From a virus: a stretch of DNA of 64,000 nucleotides. A program made the translations under genes and the position numbers. The notes under the pieces are model-generated. The model saw nothing but the letters and a program-made list of their open reading frames with translations, was not told the origin of the DNA and searched no databases. Below are positions 34,148-44,000 of this stretch, piece by piece. The stretch spans positions 1-64,000 of the IMG/VR virus record IMGVR_UViG_3300009181_000043. The stretch is one strand, 5' to 3'. Each line of letters opens with the position of its first letter. Within the stretch, counting starts at the first letter, position 1.

Positions 34148-36553
34148 ATGAGTTATAATAATCCTATTACGAATGTTGCTTCCGATACTTTACACTATAT
34201 AGGCAAAAACTACAGTGATACGTTTGTCGTCCAAATTGGGGCGATGGATGGTATTAACTTCGACGATACCCGTGGTTTTTTAGATATGTACAAGTGGGAC
34301 GCATTGTTGGTCGAACCGATTCCAGCAATCATGGACGAATTGCGAAAAAATTTCGCACTCATAACAAATTACAGATACGAACAATCAGCAATAACTGAAT
34401 CGGATGGTGAAACTGTGATGTTGACTATTCCTACCGATGTTATTGAACGGGAAGGTTTACATCCCGGATATAAAGGTATGAGTGCGCTGTACCCTTTGAA
34501 AAATGGATTTGGTAGCGACTATCAGCGGGATATCGATGTTAAATCTAACTTTGGTGTGGATGTAAAAGTCAATACGTTGACATTGAAATCTTTATTCAAT
34601 AAGCACCAAGTACAAAAGGTAGATGTATTTATTTGTGATGCTGAGGGGTATGATTGGAAGATATTCCAACAGTTCGATTTCAGCGTATTTCGTCCAAAAT
34701 TTATTAGATTGGAGTATATCAACCTTTCAGACGATGAGAAGAAATTGGCGGCTGAGAAGTTTGAACAAAATGGGTATCTGGTTGAAATTGGTCAAAATAT
34801 TGATTGTGTTGACAAGGAAATTTGGAGTAAAATTAAAAATGTGGATTCTTCTACTACGACTTCCATATCCGATTTGACTGTGGTCACGGGGTTGTGGAAT
34901 ATCAACCGAGTTGGTAGACCATTTGATCACTATATCGAAAATCTAAACAAATTGTTAGATATTGATGCGAATTTGTTTTTGTATCTACCAAAAGAATTGG
35001 AACCTTTGGTGTGGAAAAAGAGAACCAAACAGAATACTGTTGTCAAAATCTATGAATTGAACGATATTCAAAACATGTACAAACCATTCTGGGATAAAAC
35101 TCAAAAATTGAGAACCGATCCAGCATGGATTAATAAGGCCGGATGGCTTGCAGCTTCACCTCAGGCTTCACAAGAATGGTACAATCCAATTGTGCAATCC
35201 AAGATGTTTTTGTTGAATGACGTTACCATTTGGAATCCTTTTAATACCAAACACTTTATGTGGTTGGATGCTGGTATCACCAACAGTGTATACGAAAAAT
35301 ACTTCACAGACAACCGAGCACTGGATAAGATTGCGCCATATCTAGAACAATTCTTGTTCTTAAGCTATCCATATGAAGCCAACTCGGAGATCCACGGATT
35401 TGATTTTGATGCTATCAATAGATACAGTGGTAAGAAGGTAACTTACGTTTGTAGAGGTGGATTGTTTGGTGGTACCAGAGATTCTATCAATCAAGCAAAT
35501 GCAACCTACTATTCTCTTTTAGATAGAACGTTGAGCGACGGATACATGGGTACAGAAGAAAGTGTATTTACCATCATGTCATATTTGGAACCCGAGAAGT
35601 ATAGACGCTACTCTCTGGATTCAAATGGTTTGATTGTGAAGTTTGCACAAGCACTACTGGACAATAAAGTTGAGCTTGAGCCTGTTCCCAAAGACACAAA
35701 CACATACACTCCCAGAAAGTTTGTTAATCCCGACAAGTTGAAGTTGTCGGTGTATATGTTGACATTTAATTTTCCACATCAACTTGAACACACCATACAA
35801 ACATGGTTACAACATCCTAAGTGGATCACCAATACTAAAAACATTCTTATTGATAATTCCACAAATGAGGATGCTAGAATTGCCAATGCTAAACTCTGCA
35901 AAAAGTACAACTTTGAGCACATCATTAATAACAAAAATGATGGTATCAATGGTGGTAGATTAAAAGCAGCACAACACTTTCAAGAATCCGACAGTGATTA
36001 TTATGTGTTTTTGGAAGATGACATGGGTTTACATCCGCCGGGTCACAATTTTTGTCGCAACGGATTCAGAACTTATGTTCCCGATTTATACGATAAAGTG
36101 TTAAAAATAATCGGCGGTGATGTGGATGTAGACTTTTTGAAATTCTCGTATACCGAGGTGTATATGGACAACAATATTCAAGTTTCTTGGTATAACGTAC
36201 CCAAGGTGGTGCGAGCGGAGGTTTGGCCAAATTATACCAAATTGCCTGTGTCTGGTCTTGATCCTAACTGCCCACGCACCAAGTTTGATACCATAGAGGT
36301 TGTGGATGGATTGAGTTATATCAAAGGTGACGTGTATTATGCAAACTGGCCAATGATTGTGGGTAAAAGTGGCAATAAAAAGATGTTTTTGGACACTACA
36401 TGGGCATATCCATATGAACAAACTTGGATGAGTCACATGTTCCAAGAAACAAAAAAAGGTAACTTGAAACCGGCTGTTCTACTAGCAAGTCCTATCCACC
36501 ATAACAGAATTGCTTATTATAAGCCAGAAGAAAGAAAAGAAAATGCGGGGTAA
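34148..36553 (+). CDS. FkbM methyltransferase-YibB-GT2 fusion
   Basis: An 801-residue, three-part protein. Residues about 15-225 are FkbM-like: VVQIGAMDGINFDD is the SAM-binding loop, and DVFICDAEGYDW follows. Residues about 240-510 match the HtrL/YibB family (LTVVTGLWNINRVGRPFDHY; MWLDAGITNS; GYMGTEESVF). Residues about 533-800 are a GT2-like domain (LSVYMLTFNFPHQLEHTIQTW; ILIDNSTNEDA; YVFLEDDMGLH with an Asp-Asp motif). It could transfer and then methylate sugars in one complex. Substrate is unknown. It ends 42 nt before the next adhesin gene. Confidence 0.85.
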   Translation: MSYNNPITNVASDTLHYIGKNYSDTFVVQIGAMDGINFDDTRGFLDMYKWDALLVEPIPAIMDELRKNFALITNYRYEQSAITESDGETVMLTIPTDVIEREGLHPGYKGMSALYPLKNGFGSDYQRDIDVKSNFGVDVKVNTLTLKSLFNKHQVQKVDVFICDAEGYDWKIFQQFDFSVFRPKFIRLEYINLSDDEKKLAAEKFEQNGYLVEIGQNIDCVDKEIWSKIKNVDSSTTTSISDLTVVTGLWNINRVGRPFDHYIENLNKLLDIDANLFLYLPKELEPLVWKKRTKQNTVVKIYELNDIQNMYKPFWDKTQKLRTDPAWINKAGWLAASPQASQEWYNPIVQSKMFLLNDVTIWNPFNTKHFMWLDAGITNSVYEKYFTDNRALDKIAPYLEQFLFLSYPYEANSEIHGFDFDAINRYSGKKVTYVCRGGLFGGTRDSINQANATYYSLLDRTLSDGYMGTEESVFTIMSYLEPEKYRRYSLDSNGLIVKFAQALLDNKVELEPVPKDTNTYTPRKFVNPDKLKLSVYMLTFNFPHQLEHTIQTWLQHPKWITNTKNILIDNSTNEDARIANAKLCKKYNFEHIINNKNDGINGGRLKAAQHFQESDSDYYVFLEDDMGLHPPGHNFCRNGFRTYVPDLYDKVLKIIGGDVDVDFLKFSYTEVYMDNNIQVSWYNVPKVVRAEVWPNYTKLPVSGLDPNCPRTKFDTIEVVDGLSYIKGDVYYANWPMIVGKSGNKKMFLDTTWAYPYEQTWMSHMFQETKKGNLKPAVLLASPIHHNRIAYYKPEERKENAG

Positions 36554-36580
36554 TTCTATCATACAAAACCAATTGATCGT

Positions 36581-36590
36581 ATATTTATAG
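36581..36590 (+). promoter_or_regulatory. Putative late promoter octamer (ATATTTATAG)
   Basis: TATTTATA at 36582-36589 ends 5 nt before the ATG at 36595. Confidence 0.45.
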
Positions 36591-36594
36591 TAGA

Positions 36595-39015
36595 ATGTCA
36601 AATGCGCTGAACATCTATAACGAGAATTTTGGATATCAAGTTGTCACCAATGGAACATATGTGGCGATTGGTAATCCAAACTCAAAACCATACAGCTGTC
36701 AAGAGGGGTTTATCCGCATTGGTGAAGTGTTGGTATATCAAAAAAACCGATTTCAGTCCAACTACTCATTTGCAAAAACATATCGTAGACAGGCGTCGGC
36801 ACCAACTGTTATAACCCAAACTAGTTATGGTAAAGCACTGGCTATGTGTGATGATTGGTTGGCTGTGGCAGATACCGCATATAGTCAAAGTACCAGTGGA
36901 ACACCAACATCGGGTTGTGGAGTAGACATTTATAGACTGTACAATACATCCCCAACCGCAAGTTGTGACACAGATCCGGCGTCATGGACGTTAGATTCAA
37001 CTCCAGCATATTCAATAACATATACAGGCAATGTGTCTGATAAATTTGGTCAAGCTGTTGCGATCTCTGACAATTTTATGGTTGTTGGTGTCCCAGGTCA
37101 CAACAGTGATCTGGGTAAAATAATGATTTATCGTTACGATGGTGCATCTGGATTTGTTTATTATAAAACTGTGGTGTGTCCCGATGTTGGTCAAAAATTG
37201 TTTGGTGCTGCTGTTTCTATAGATAAACTTTCTGAAAATAGAATTGCTGTGGGAACTCTCACAACCACACAAAGTCGAGTTTATGTATATGATTTAACCA
37301 ACGATGCAAATGTGAGTGTTACTTTGCGTCAACGGTTGGAACAAAACACAGCATCAAAATGGTTGCAGACAGGTGGTGATAATACGATTTCATTTTATCC
37401 ATCTGGAAGCAACGCTCAAACACATACTAGATATGGTTCTTCAGTGGCAATTTCCAATGATATTTTGATTGTTGGTGCTCCCAATGATTTGATTTACTAT
37501 GAATACAGTGGTTCCGCACTGGTACGTCAACGGGGTGCTGCGTATGTGTACTATACACCATCTGGTTCTGGACAATATATACTTGAACAGAAATTGTATG
37601 GTGATGGCAACACGTTCAAAGACAATCTGTTTGGATATAGCATTGATGTGGATGATAAGTACATATTGATTGGATCACCAAAACCTTATTTTCCATTTTC
37701 AAGTGTGTATTTGTCGGCGTCTGTTGATCGATATAATTTGAATTTCGACGATGATGATTTTGGAGCAAGCACTTACAACGGTCAAACACTTTTGTATCGT
37801 TGGACAACCAACCAATGCTCTGGATCAACTATATTGAATTTGGCTACCACCGCTCCAATTTCATATCGAAAACGCATAGGTGAGTGCTTTACTGCATTTG
37901 GAGAGTCGGTTGCACTATCCAACGACAACATTGTGATTGGAGCACCAGCACCGTTGGATGATGATTTGTATTTACAAACGCCGTTGCTGACTGAGCAAAG
38001 TGATACTCCAACAACAGATTGCTCGACTGAGATTGCCGACATCTGGGAACTTGCAATGGAGGATTCAATTTGTGATTGTTCCGGTAATGAAATAAACGGT
38101 GGTGGAGGTGGAATCGTTTATGTTGTCGAGCAGCCCATTGTGGATGTATTTGGTAAAGCGTTTATTTACAACTTTTCTGATCTACAAAAGGACGCCAAGG
38201 TCGGAAATGTGTTCTATAACAACGATAAGTTCATTGTCAACAATACTGGTAGCGTACTACGTGATTTATTGCGTGACCCAACCAATACTTTGAATGATTA
38301 TATCTACGGATCATATCAAAGCCAAATAACGTTGAACGAAAAGCAGTTTATTTGCACAATTGAACCAGGCGAGTTTAATGTCAGCACAAATCCAACCGCA
38401 ATCACTGGATCTGCGTTTGATTATGCTATTTCAAACGACGAACAGTTCAACTTTACGGATCTAGATCTGATTCTTAGATATATTAATTCTAAATTGACCA
38501 CCAATCGTAGTGAATATTGGTGGGATGTTTTGGTAGAGGGCGATATACAACAAAGTCAATTCACATTCTTTACGTCGTCGATGTACAACTACACACAAAG
38601 TAAATTGACACCCGAGTTAAAGTGTGTACTCAACAGTAAGAATTTTGATATTAATAACGATGGTATTGTTGATTATTCCGATGCATACATGCTCTGGAAT
38701 TACTATATTGAGAATCTAGAGATTGTTAATTATAAACAGTACATTTCTCCAACGTCAAGACGCAACAACTACGATGATATTATCAAGTTTTTGGATACTA
38801 AAACCGGCAAAGGTTTTGGCAATAAAATTAAAAATGAGTTCTTTGCTTATCACATCAGCGCATCTTTGGACCCAACTGGTTCCTATCTTGCTCCGTATAT
38901 TACCGATGTAGGTTTGTATGCGGGCGCAGATTTGGTGGCTATTGGTAAAATTGCAAGTCCGATTAAAAATAACGGACAAATTCCAATCAATATTGTGGTG
39001 AAATGGGATACCTAA
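36595..39015 (+). CDS. FG-GAP/integrin-like adhesin with dockerin-like site
   Basis: An 806-residue protein. Residues about 1-470 contain repeats such as FGQAVAISDNFMVVGVPGHN, YGSSVAISNDILIVGAPNDL, FGYSIDVDDKYILIGSPKPY and FGESVALSNDNIVIGAPAPL, typical of FG-GAP beta-propeller blades in integrin-like adhesins. Around residues 680-700, NFDINNDGIVDYSDAYMLWNYY has the EF-hand-like DxNxDGxxD calcium loop of dockerins, preceded by a second helix-like segment. The C-terminus (APYITDVGLYAGADLVAIGKI) matches that of the 26913 protein. It is probably a host-receptor-binding tail protein. Confidence 0.8.
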   Translation: MSNALNIYNENFGYQVVTNGTYVAIGNPNSKPYSCQEGFIRIGEVLVYQKNRFQSNYSFAKTYRRQASAPTVITQTSYGKALAMCDDWLAVADTAYSQSTSGTPTSGCGVDIYRLYNTSPTASCDTDPASWTLDSTPAYSITYTGNVSDKFGQAVAISDNFMVVGVPGHNSDLGKIMIYRYDGASGFVYYKTVVCPDVGQKLFGAAVSIDKLSENRIAVGTLTTTQSRVYVYDLTNDANVSVTLRQRLEQNTASKWLQTGGDNTISFYPSGSNAQTHTRYGSSVAISNDILIVGAPNDLIYYEYSGSALVRQRGAAYVYYTPSGSGQYILEQKLYGDGNTFKDNLFGYSIDVDDKYILIGSPKPYFPFSSVYLSASVDRYNLNFDDDDFGASTYNGQTLLYRWTTNQCSGSTILNLATTAPISYRKRIGECFTAFGESVALSNDNIVIGAPAPLDDDLYLQTPLLTEQSDTPTTDCSTEIADIWELAMEDSICDCSGNEINGGGGGIVYVVEQPIVDVFGKAFIYNFSDLQKDAKVGNVFYNNDKFIVNNTGSVLRDLLRDPTNTLNDYIYGSYQSQITLNEKQFICTIEPGEFNVSTNPTAITGSAFDYAISNDEQFNFTDLDLILRYINSKLTTNRSEYWWDVLVEGDIQQSQFTFFTSSMYNYTQSKLTPELKCVLNSKNFDINNDGIVDYSDAYMLWNYYIENLEIVNYKQYISPTSRRNNYDDIIKFLDTKTGKGFGNKIKNEFFAYHISASLDPTGSYLAPYITDVGLYAGADLVAIGKIASPIKNNGQIPINIVVKWDT

Positions 39016-39017
39016 CC

Positions 39018-39027
39018 CTATTTATTA
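39018..39027 (+). promoter_or_regulatory. Putative late promoter octamer (CTATTTATTA)
   Basis: TATTTATT at 39019-39026 lies 20 nt before the ATG at 39047, a wider gap than for most other copies. Confidence 0.4.
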
Positions 39028-39046
39028 TAAAGAATACTAGAAACAT

Positions 39047-39532
39047 ATGGCAACCCAATCTGATAGCAAAGTGATTGATCGTGAGTCAACAAACAGAAGT
39101 TTGGCTGACAGATATTTATCGGGTCAAGCAGCGGGTGGTGCATACCAACCAGTTCAAAAGAACGTAAAATCCCAAGGAACCAATGAATTGGCAGTGCAGA
39201 ACAGCATTGTTGATGCCAAGTATACTTCCACCAAGGGTTTCAAGTTGGGTACCAACACTGGTACTGAAAACTTTAACACTACTGCTTTGAATTATAGCGA
39301 TAACATCAATGGTGGTGTGCGTACCGATGGTGTTGATAAAATCGCAACCAATTGGAATGGTGCAGGAAGCAAAGCTGCTTTGTATACAACCACAGCCGGA
39401 GGATTCCAAACCAAAGCAGCAGTGGGACAATCACAATTTAATGATGCTCAAGGACTACAGTCCAAGCAACAATCCCTTTATATGAAGGGGTTCAATAACC
39501 AAAAATACAGTAACGGTAAGTTTACTCGCTAA
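39047..39532 (+). CDS. Small structural-like protein
   Basis: A 161-residue protein without Cys, rich in Gly, Asn, Thr and Gln, with no hydrophobic segment. It looks partly disordered (KSQGTNELAVQNS; GGFQTKAAVGQSQFN). The composition is common among minor virion or head-completion proteins. Family not recognised. It has an octamer upstream and is 19 nt before the RuvC-like gene. Confidence 0.55.
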   Translation: MATQSDSKVIDRESTNRSLADRYLSGQAAGGAYQPVQKNVKSQGTNELAVQNSIVDAKYTSTKGFKLGTNTGTENFNTTALNYSDNINGGVRTDGVDKIATNWNGAGSKAALYTTTAGGFQTKAAVGQSQFNDAQGLQSKQQSLYMKGFNNQKYSNGKFTR

Positions 39533-39551
39533 ACTCACTATGTATTAGGTA

Positions 39552-40064
39552 ATGGTTATACTAGGGTTAGATTCGTCCACATCAGTAACAGGTTGGGCAT
39601 TTAGAGAGGATAAAAAGATCCTCTCTGCTGGTTTTGTTGACACCAAAAAATTCGATACAACCAAGGAAAAGACGCAACACGTTATTTCCGTTTTACAAAA
39701 AGATCCAAACATGAAGAATGTGGATCATGTTAACTTGGAGGCAGCACTCAGTGGGTTTGCCGGTGGATTTACGTCACAACAGGTCATTATAACACTAGCA
39801 CGACACAATGCGGTGTTTGCCTACATAATGGAAGAACACTTAAAGAAGAAGGTAAATCTTTTGAGTGTGACCACAATGCGTAAGCATCTGTTTGGTAAGT
39901 GTCGTATCAAGGGCATCAAACCCAAGGAATTTGTAAAACAACAGTTGGAGTCGTTGATGCCAGATGTAATACAGTTCGCCGTATTGAATAAAAAAAACAA
40001 GTGGGACGAGCGGAATAGTGATATGTACGATGCTGTGGTATGCGCCATGTACGACGCAAATTAA
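39552..40064 (+). CDS. RuvC-like Holliday junction nuclease
   Basis: A 170-residue protein with an RNase H-like fold. D7 sits in GLDSSTSVTGWA, E63 in NLEAALSGF, and C-terminal acidic residues lie in NSDMYDAVVCAMYDAN. These match the RuvC catalytic set. It probably resolves branched DNA before packaging, a job done by the unrelated endonuclease VII (gp49) in T4. It heads a recombination/replication island with primase and the Mre11/Rad50 fusion. Confidence 0.85.
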   Translation: MVILGLDSSTSVTGWAFREDKKILSAGFVDTKKFDTTKEKTQHVISVLQKDPNMKNVDHVNLEAALSGFAGGFTSQQVIITLARHNAVFAYIMEEHLKKKVNLLSVTTMRKHLFGKCRIKGIKPKEFVKQQLESLMPDVIQFAVLNKKNKWDERNSDMYDAVVCAMYDAN

Positions 40065-40068
40065 AAAA

Positions 40069-40096
40069 TTGCAACTCGTAAGATGTGGTGTATGCT
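40069..40096 (+). promoter_or_regulatory. Possible sigma70-like promoter for primase
   Basis: TTGCAA (40069-40074), a 16-nt spacer and TATGCT (40091-40096) end 11 nt before the ATG at 40108. It is weaker than the copies at 360 and 2384 but has the same spacing. Confidence 0.35.
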
Positions 40097-40107
40097 ACTG
40101 TAGACGT

Positions 40108-41028
40108 ATGGTTGAAACATCGGTACTAGATATACTTACAAAGTTGTTTAAGCATCGCCCACATATTCAGAAGGGCGGTGAAGAACTCATGTTTTTCTGT
40201 CCAAGTTGCAACCACTACAAGCGTAAACTAAATATTAATACCAATAGTGGTTATTATCACTGTTGGGTGTGTAATTTTAGTGGCAAAAGTTACAAGAGCT
40301 TGTTGAGCAAGATCAAGGCACCATCAGAATTCTACGAAGTTCTGTGCAAAATCAAGGTGTCCAAGACTCAAAACCATAACGAAGTCAAAAAGTTGTTTTT
40401 GCCTTATGAATTCAAGCCGTTGTATAAACCATCACCCGAAGTAGCGTATAAACACGCTGTGTCGTATTGTGTGAGTCGTGGACTCACGGTGTATGACATG
40501 ATTAGATACAACATCGGGTATTGTACTGAGGGGCAGTTCCAGAACCGCATTGTGGTACCATCGTATAATGCCACAGGCGAATTGAATTTTTATTGTGGTC
40601 GTGACTATTACAATAGTAAAATAAAGTATCGGCTGTGTGAGTCAACAAAAGACATTGTTGGGTTTGAGATGCTGACAGATTTTACCAAACCTATCACGTT
40701 GGTAGAGGGTGTATTTGATGCATTTTCAGTAAAGTATAATGCTGTACCATTGTTTGGGAAAACACTCAGCAGCAAACTTAAAATAAAGTTGATGACCCAA
40801 AAACCTCCCCGAGTTAATGTGTTGTTGGATAATGATGCCATCAAAAGTAGTCTTGAGATATGCACCTTTCTGATTCAGAATCAGATTGATGCGTACTTAG
40901 TTTTATTGGACGGTAAAGATCCCAATGAAATTGGACATACAAAGACATGGCAAAACATTGATGCTAGTGTTAAGATGGATGAAACAACGTTGTTTAAGAT
41001 GAAAATGAAACTGAAGCACAATCTATGA
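40108..41028 (+). CDS. DNA primase (zinc finger plus TOPRIM)
   Basis: A 306-residue protein. The N-terminus has a CHC2/DnaG-like zinc ribbon (CPSCNHYKRKLNIN...CWVC), followed by a linker and a TOPRIM-like core. In this core ITLVEGVFDAFSV carries the conserved Glu, VLLDNDA carries the Asp motif, and LLDGKDPNEIG is the last acidic segment. It would synthesise primers, as gp61 does in T4 with gp41. ATG 40108 is chosen because the upstream frame overlaps the RuvC gene and has no domain content. The stop overlaps the next ATG (ATGA). Confidence 0.87.
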   Translation: MVETSVLDILTKLFKHRPHIQKGGEELMFFCPSCNHYKRKLNINTNSGYYHCWVCNFSGKSYKSLLSKIKAPSEFYEVLCKIKVSKTQNHNEVKKLFLPYEFKPLYKPSPEVAYKHAVSYCVSRGLTVYDMIRYNIGYCTEGQFQNRIVVPSYNATGELNFYCGRDYYNSKIKYRLCESTKDIVGFEMLTDFTKPITLVEGVFDAFSVKYNAVPLFGKTLSSKLKIKLMTQKPPRVNVLLDNDAIKSSLEICTFLIQNQIDAYLVLLDGKDPNEIGHTKTWQNIDASVKMDETTLFKMKMKLKHNL

Positions 41029-44000
41029 TAGTTCTAAAAAATACAGATACGAAATTTGACTTTGCGGTTCAAGTCTCGGATATTCATATCAGACTCACCA
41101 AACGCCATGACGAATATACAAGTGTATTTGATAGATTCTATGGTTTCTTGGACAAGCTTGGTAAAAATGCCAGTGCTATTTGTGTTGTGACCGGAGATGT
41201 GTTTCACAATAAAAGCGATCTAAGTCCAGAGTGTGTTCATATTGGTATTGATTTTCTCAAAAATTGTGCCAACAGAATGCCCACGATTTTGATCGCAGGT
41301 AATCATGATGCTACGTTGGCAAACAAAAGTAGATTGGATTGTTTGACGCCAATCGTTCAAGGACTGAATCATCCAAATCTATATTATCTCAAGTCCAGCG
41401 ACGTTTTCCGCTACGAAAATATTCTTTTCAACCATTTTAGTGTATTTGATGAACCAGATAAATACATCAAGTATGACAGCATTCCGCCCAAATATCGACA
41501 CGAAACTGAACACCACGTTGCGTTGTTTCATGGTCCAGTTAACAACGCAGTAACCGACGTAGGATATACTGTTAGTAATCGTGCCATCACCAACGAATTG
41601 TTTGATGGTCATCAGATTGTGATGTTGGGCGATATTCACAAGCATCAAATTTTGCAAGAATATGATGATGCAAACGGCAAACCCGTAGTTGTATATGCCG
41701 GTAGCATGATTCAACAGAATCATGGCGAAGACCTCAAGGGGCATGGGTTTTTGTTGTGGGATTTGAAGCGTAAGATGTTCAAGCATTATGAACTAGCCAA
41801 CGATTATGGCTTCTACACGGTAGAAATCAATAAGGGAAAGTTACTTACTGACATCAAGGATCTGCCTAAAAAGGCACGTATTCGCACCAAGTGTTTTGAA
41901 TCTATTCCGTCGCAGGTCAAAGATGTGATGGCTGAACTCAAGCAAAAGTGTGAAATACTTGAATCCACATTTATTCGCGTGGATGAATTCGATACCAACA
42001 ACAGCAAAGTTACACATCTCCTTGATATCCATAATATTTTCAACGTAGATTATCAGAATAAGTTGATTGAGGATAGTCTGACTGGCAAGAAAGTTGATGC
42101 CGCCTTGATTGAAAAAGTCAAGATACTCAACAAAACCATCAATACCCAAATCCCAAAGGATAAAACCCCCAAGAACATTCGTTGGAAACCCAAGACTTTT
42201 GAGTTTGACAACATGTTTAGTTACGGTGAAGGCAATTTTATTGATTTTACTCAACTACGGGGAACTATTGGTTTGTTTGCTCCAAATGCCAGCGGTAAGA
42301 GTAGCATCATGGATGCATTGGCATTTTGTGTCTTTGATAAATTCAGCAAAGGCTACAAAGCGGGACATGTGTTAAATACACAAAAAATGACTTTCAAGTG
42401 TAAATTTAACTTTGAGGTTAGTGGTGTTGATTACTTTATTGAACGTGAGGGTAAAGCTGATAAAAAGGGTAACGTAAAGGTTGAAGTTAAATTCTATAAG
42501 CTTGAAAATGGAAATGAAGTTCCATTGAACGGAGAAGCTCGTAGAAGTACCAATGATATCATTCGTGATTATGTGGGTACATACGACGATTTTATTCTTA
42601 CCGTATTGAGTATTCAAAACAGCAAGACAGGTTCATTTGTGGATCTTGGACAAACCGAGCGTAAGGATTTGTTGTGCCAATTTATGGGTCTCAATGTATT
42701 TGATCAATTGTATAATATTGCCAATGAGAACTTCAAGGAAACCAATACTCTGTTGAAGAGTGTCAGCAAGGATCAGCTAGACGCAGATCTTGTTAATATA
42801 TCTGGTAGTATTGATATTAACCAATCAAACATCACATCTTTTAATTCTGAGTTGACAGTACTGGAACAAACGAAGGATGAGCACAACAACAATCTTTTGC
42901 AACTGAGCAAGAATATTGTTAAGCTAGATTCGGTTAAGTATGTTGATATCGTCGGATTGGAAAAAAACAAGATTGACTATGAAGAAAAAGTTGGTAAGTT
43001 TCAATCGGACATCGTTGACAACAAGACCAAAATGGAGTCAATTGAATTGCAACTTTCACAGTTGAGTTCTTCTTTGAAATTGTGTGAGAACATTGAGACC
43101 ACCTATCAAGAATATAAGGATGTCAAGAAACTTGAGGAAAGCAAACAGCATCAGATTGACAGACTAAAGGTTGTCATAAAGAGCAAGGTTGATAAGCTCA
43201 AGAAACTTGAGGAACACAAGTATGACCCTAACTGCGAATACTGTATCAATAACGTGTTCGTAAAAGATGCTATTGCTACAAAACAAGATCTCGAAAATGA
43301 AAAGATCAATGCCGCCATTATCATAGGCGAATACAACACATTAAAAGCCAAGGTCGAGGCGTTTGGCGATATAGAAACCACATATCAGACCTGTCAGAGT
43401 GGGAATAATGAGAAAATTAAATTGGAAAAACGTCGGGAGATTATAAACACATCAATACTCCGAGATGAAAATTATTTGATAACATTACAAAACACGTTGA
43501 AAGCCACAGTTGATGCAATTGATAATTTCTATAAAAATAAGGATACTATTGAGAACAACCAAATGTTGTTGAATCAGATTGACGAACACAAGGCTATTAT
43601 CAAGGATATTGAATCTGAAATTAAGTCTGTGAATTCAAAATTGTTCACGGCGTCAACCGAAAAGGGTAAGTTGGAACTTCAATACAAGAATACTACCGAG
43701 CAATTGAATAAGGTCAAAGAGTTGGAGGTATCATACGAAGCATACAAACTATATACTGCTGTTATTAGCCGTGACGGTATTCCATATGAAGTTATCACCA
43801 AAACTTTGCCGGAAATTGAAAAAGAGGTCAACAATATTTTGAGCCAAATCGTTGAATTCACAGTAACTCTTACAACCGATGGCAAAAACATCATGAGCAA
43901 CATTGTTTATGATGATAAGCGTTGGCCGTTGGAGATGGCTAGTGGAATGGAAAAGTTTGTGAGCGGGTTGGCTATTCGTGTAGCATTGATCAACATTAGT

